64,000 bases of DNA from Pristionchus mayeri. Lineage: Eukaryota > Nematoda > Chromadorea > Rhabditida > Neodiplogasteridae. The notes below the pieces were generated by a model that made no database searches, was not told where the DNA came from, and saw only the letters and a list, made by a program, of their open reading frames with translations. Both the position numbers and the translations under genes were made by a program. Location: positions 24,173,067-24,237,066 of the forward strand of contig BTRK01000002.1 of NCBI GenBank assembly GCA_036245805.1. Reading direction: 5' to 3'. Shown here in pieces: positions 62,947 to 64,000 of the stretch. Every line of letters begins with the position of its first letter. Position 1 is the stretch's first letter.

Positions 62947-64000
62947 TTCTGCAAAATGGGAAACGTCGACGACGAATACACGATGAAAACGTGAGGAATG
63001 ATAGGAGCAAAAGAAGAGGCAGAGGTGACGAAACAAGATTGCGCAAGGAAGGAGAAGGAGTGGGACGCAGTGGTACTTGGCACGTCGCCAGAAGAGATAA
63101 ACAAACGGGGACAAGAAGCACGACGGAATACTAAAGGAAGAGGGAGAGTAGAGAAGGCAGTGGTCAAGTGAGGAGAGAGGGAGGGAGGAGTGACCGATAG
63201 GAAGAGGGGAGGAGAGGGAGAGCAGAGGGAAAGAGAGACACATTTGATGGACATCCCTGTCCTCAGGGGGACACTGAATAATGACTCCATTGCGTAAGCC
63301 GGAAAAGAATGATAGAAGCAATCAGAATCGCGAATGATACGAGATATGAAATTGATCTTTTGTGGTCCGAATTCGGGTCAGATCACGCAGTCATTCTGAT
63401 GCAATAGGGATTGTAAGGTCATTGGGATATACGAGAGGGGAAGAATAGCTAGACAGACGCGTGGACAGCCCCCTCTGGGCATCCTTCCCTCCCCCTCTGG
63501 GTACCCTTTCCCTCTCTACCTCTCTCATTGTGTGCACGCACGATCGATCAGCCAACTGACTACTTGCCAGAACAGATTACATACGAAAAAGAACTGAAGG
63601 GAGGAACGGCAAGGTTAAGCAATCTCGCACTGCCAATTCAGTTAATGGTACGATTCACTTGTGGAAAGAGTGCGATCGAACGAGGTTTAAAACCCGTTCT
63701 CTGTAAGAATGCAGGTAGGATGGCACAACTCTGCCAAAATGGTCACCCGGAGCTCATACTTTGGGAACATGACCCCTCGGGCCAAAGAACTTTTCGACCT
63801 GAAGCGTGACCCGAAATATCGATTTTTGATCTACCGAAATCGATTTTTCAAATTTAAGATTTCGATGACGTGCTATAGCGCATTCGAAAGAGCATAAAAA
63901 GTTATGTTAGAAACGCTAGAGGAAACCAGAATCCATCAACGTTGACGTCAGAGAGAGCCCAGATAATGAACTTTTTCATCTCTTTTGGTAGATCGTGGCA
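62947..64000. other. Upstream of the PLEKHM1-like gene
   Basis: The first few hundred bases should hold the promoter and 5' UTR of the minus-strand gene. They are GA-rich on the plus strand (63030-63250). The open frames 62812-63321 (minus) and 63528-63809 (plus) are low-complexity or domain-free. Nothing else is supported. Confidence 0.4.

Noticed and set aside
62812..63321. 169-codon minus-strand frame
   Set aside because: Low-complexity Ser/Leu frame from a GA-rich tract. It runs through the true start exon in another frame.
1..64000. CRISPR arrays, bacterial operons, prophage
   Set aside because: The sequence is clearly eukaryotic with spliced genes. No direct-repeat/spacer array is visible.

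Overview
The window is nuclear DNA of a nematode. Genes are split into many small exons (about 60-150 bp) with introns often only 45-100 bp long and TTTCAG-type acceptors. There is a nuclear receptor with the nematode-type P-box CRACAAFFRR, a peptide-type GPCR, an intact mariner, degraded non-LTR retrotransposons and several long palindromic repeats. The very dense exon structure and moderate GC content would suit a diplogastrid such as Pristionchus, but that assignment is inference. Start, stop and splice calls were read by eye.

Layout. (1) 80-7007, plus strand: the 3' part of a large, charged, Thr-rich protein with about 30 small exons, not recognised. (2) 7559-22671, minus: receptor paralog A, a type I membrane protein with signal peptide, Cys-rich ectodomain, one membrane segment and a helical cytoplasmic part of unknown family. 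Its introns carry a CR1/jockey-like RT fragment, an RTE remnant, two palindromes and a small TTAA-flanked repeat. One exon has a 1-bp shift relative to paralog B. (3) 23213-29886, minus: receptor paralog B, a tandem copy carrying an intact mariner and a palindrome in one intron and ending early. (4) 30432-38018, minus: a complete 11-exon FMRFamide-receptor-like GPCR, 542 aa, with a large palindrome in one intron. (5) 38019-45719: 7.7 kb with no gene I can support. (6) 45720-49559, minus: a complete 13-exon nuclear hormone receptor, 398 aa, all splice phases consistent. (7) 49560-54068: no gene; a 7-bp tandem repeat. (8) 54069-62946, minus: a PLEKHM1-like protein with an N-terminal RUN domain, an acidic middle and a C-terminal Rubicon-homology zinc domain, about 30 exons. 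A tRNA-Pro(AGG) lies antisense in one intron. (9) 62947-64000: upstream sequence without a supported gene.

The coding genes do not form an obvious operon or pathway: a neuropeptide GPCR, a nuclear receptor and a late-endosome/lysosome adaptor are independent housekeeping or signalling genes. The active part of the window is the 7.5-30 kb receptor pair. It was duplicated as a whole gene, including the 5' leader, and then separately invaded by mobile DNA.
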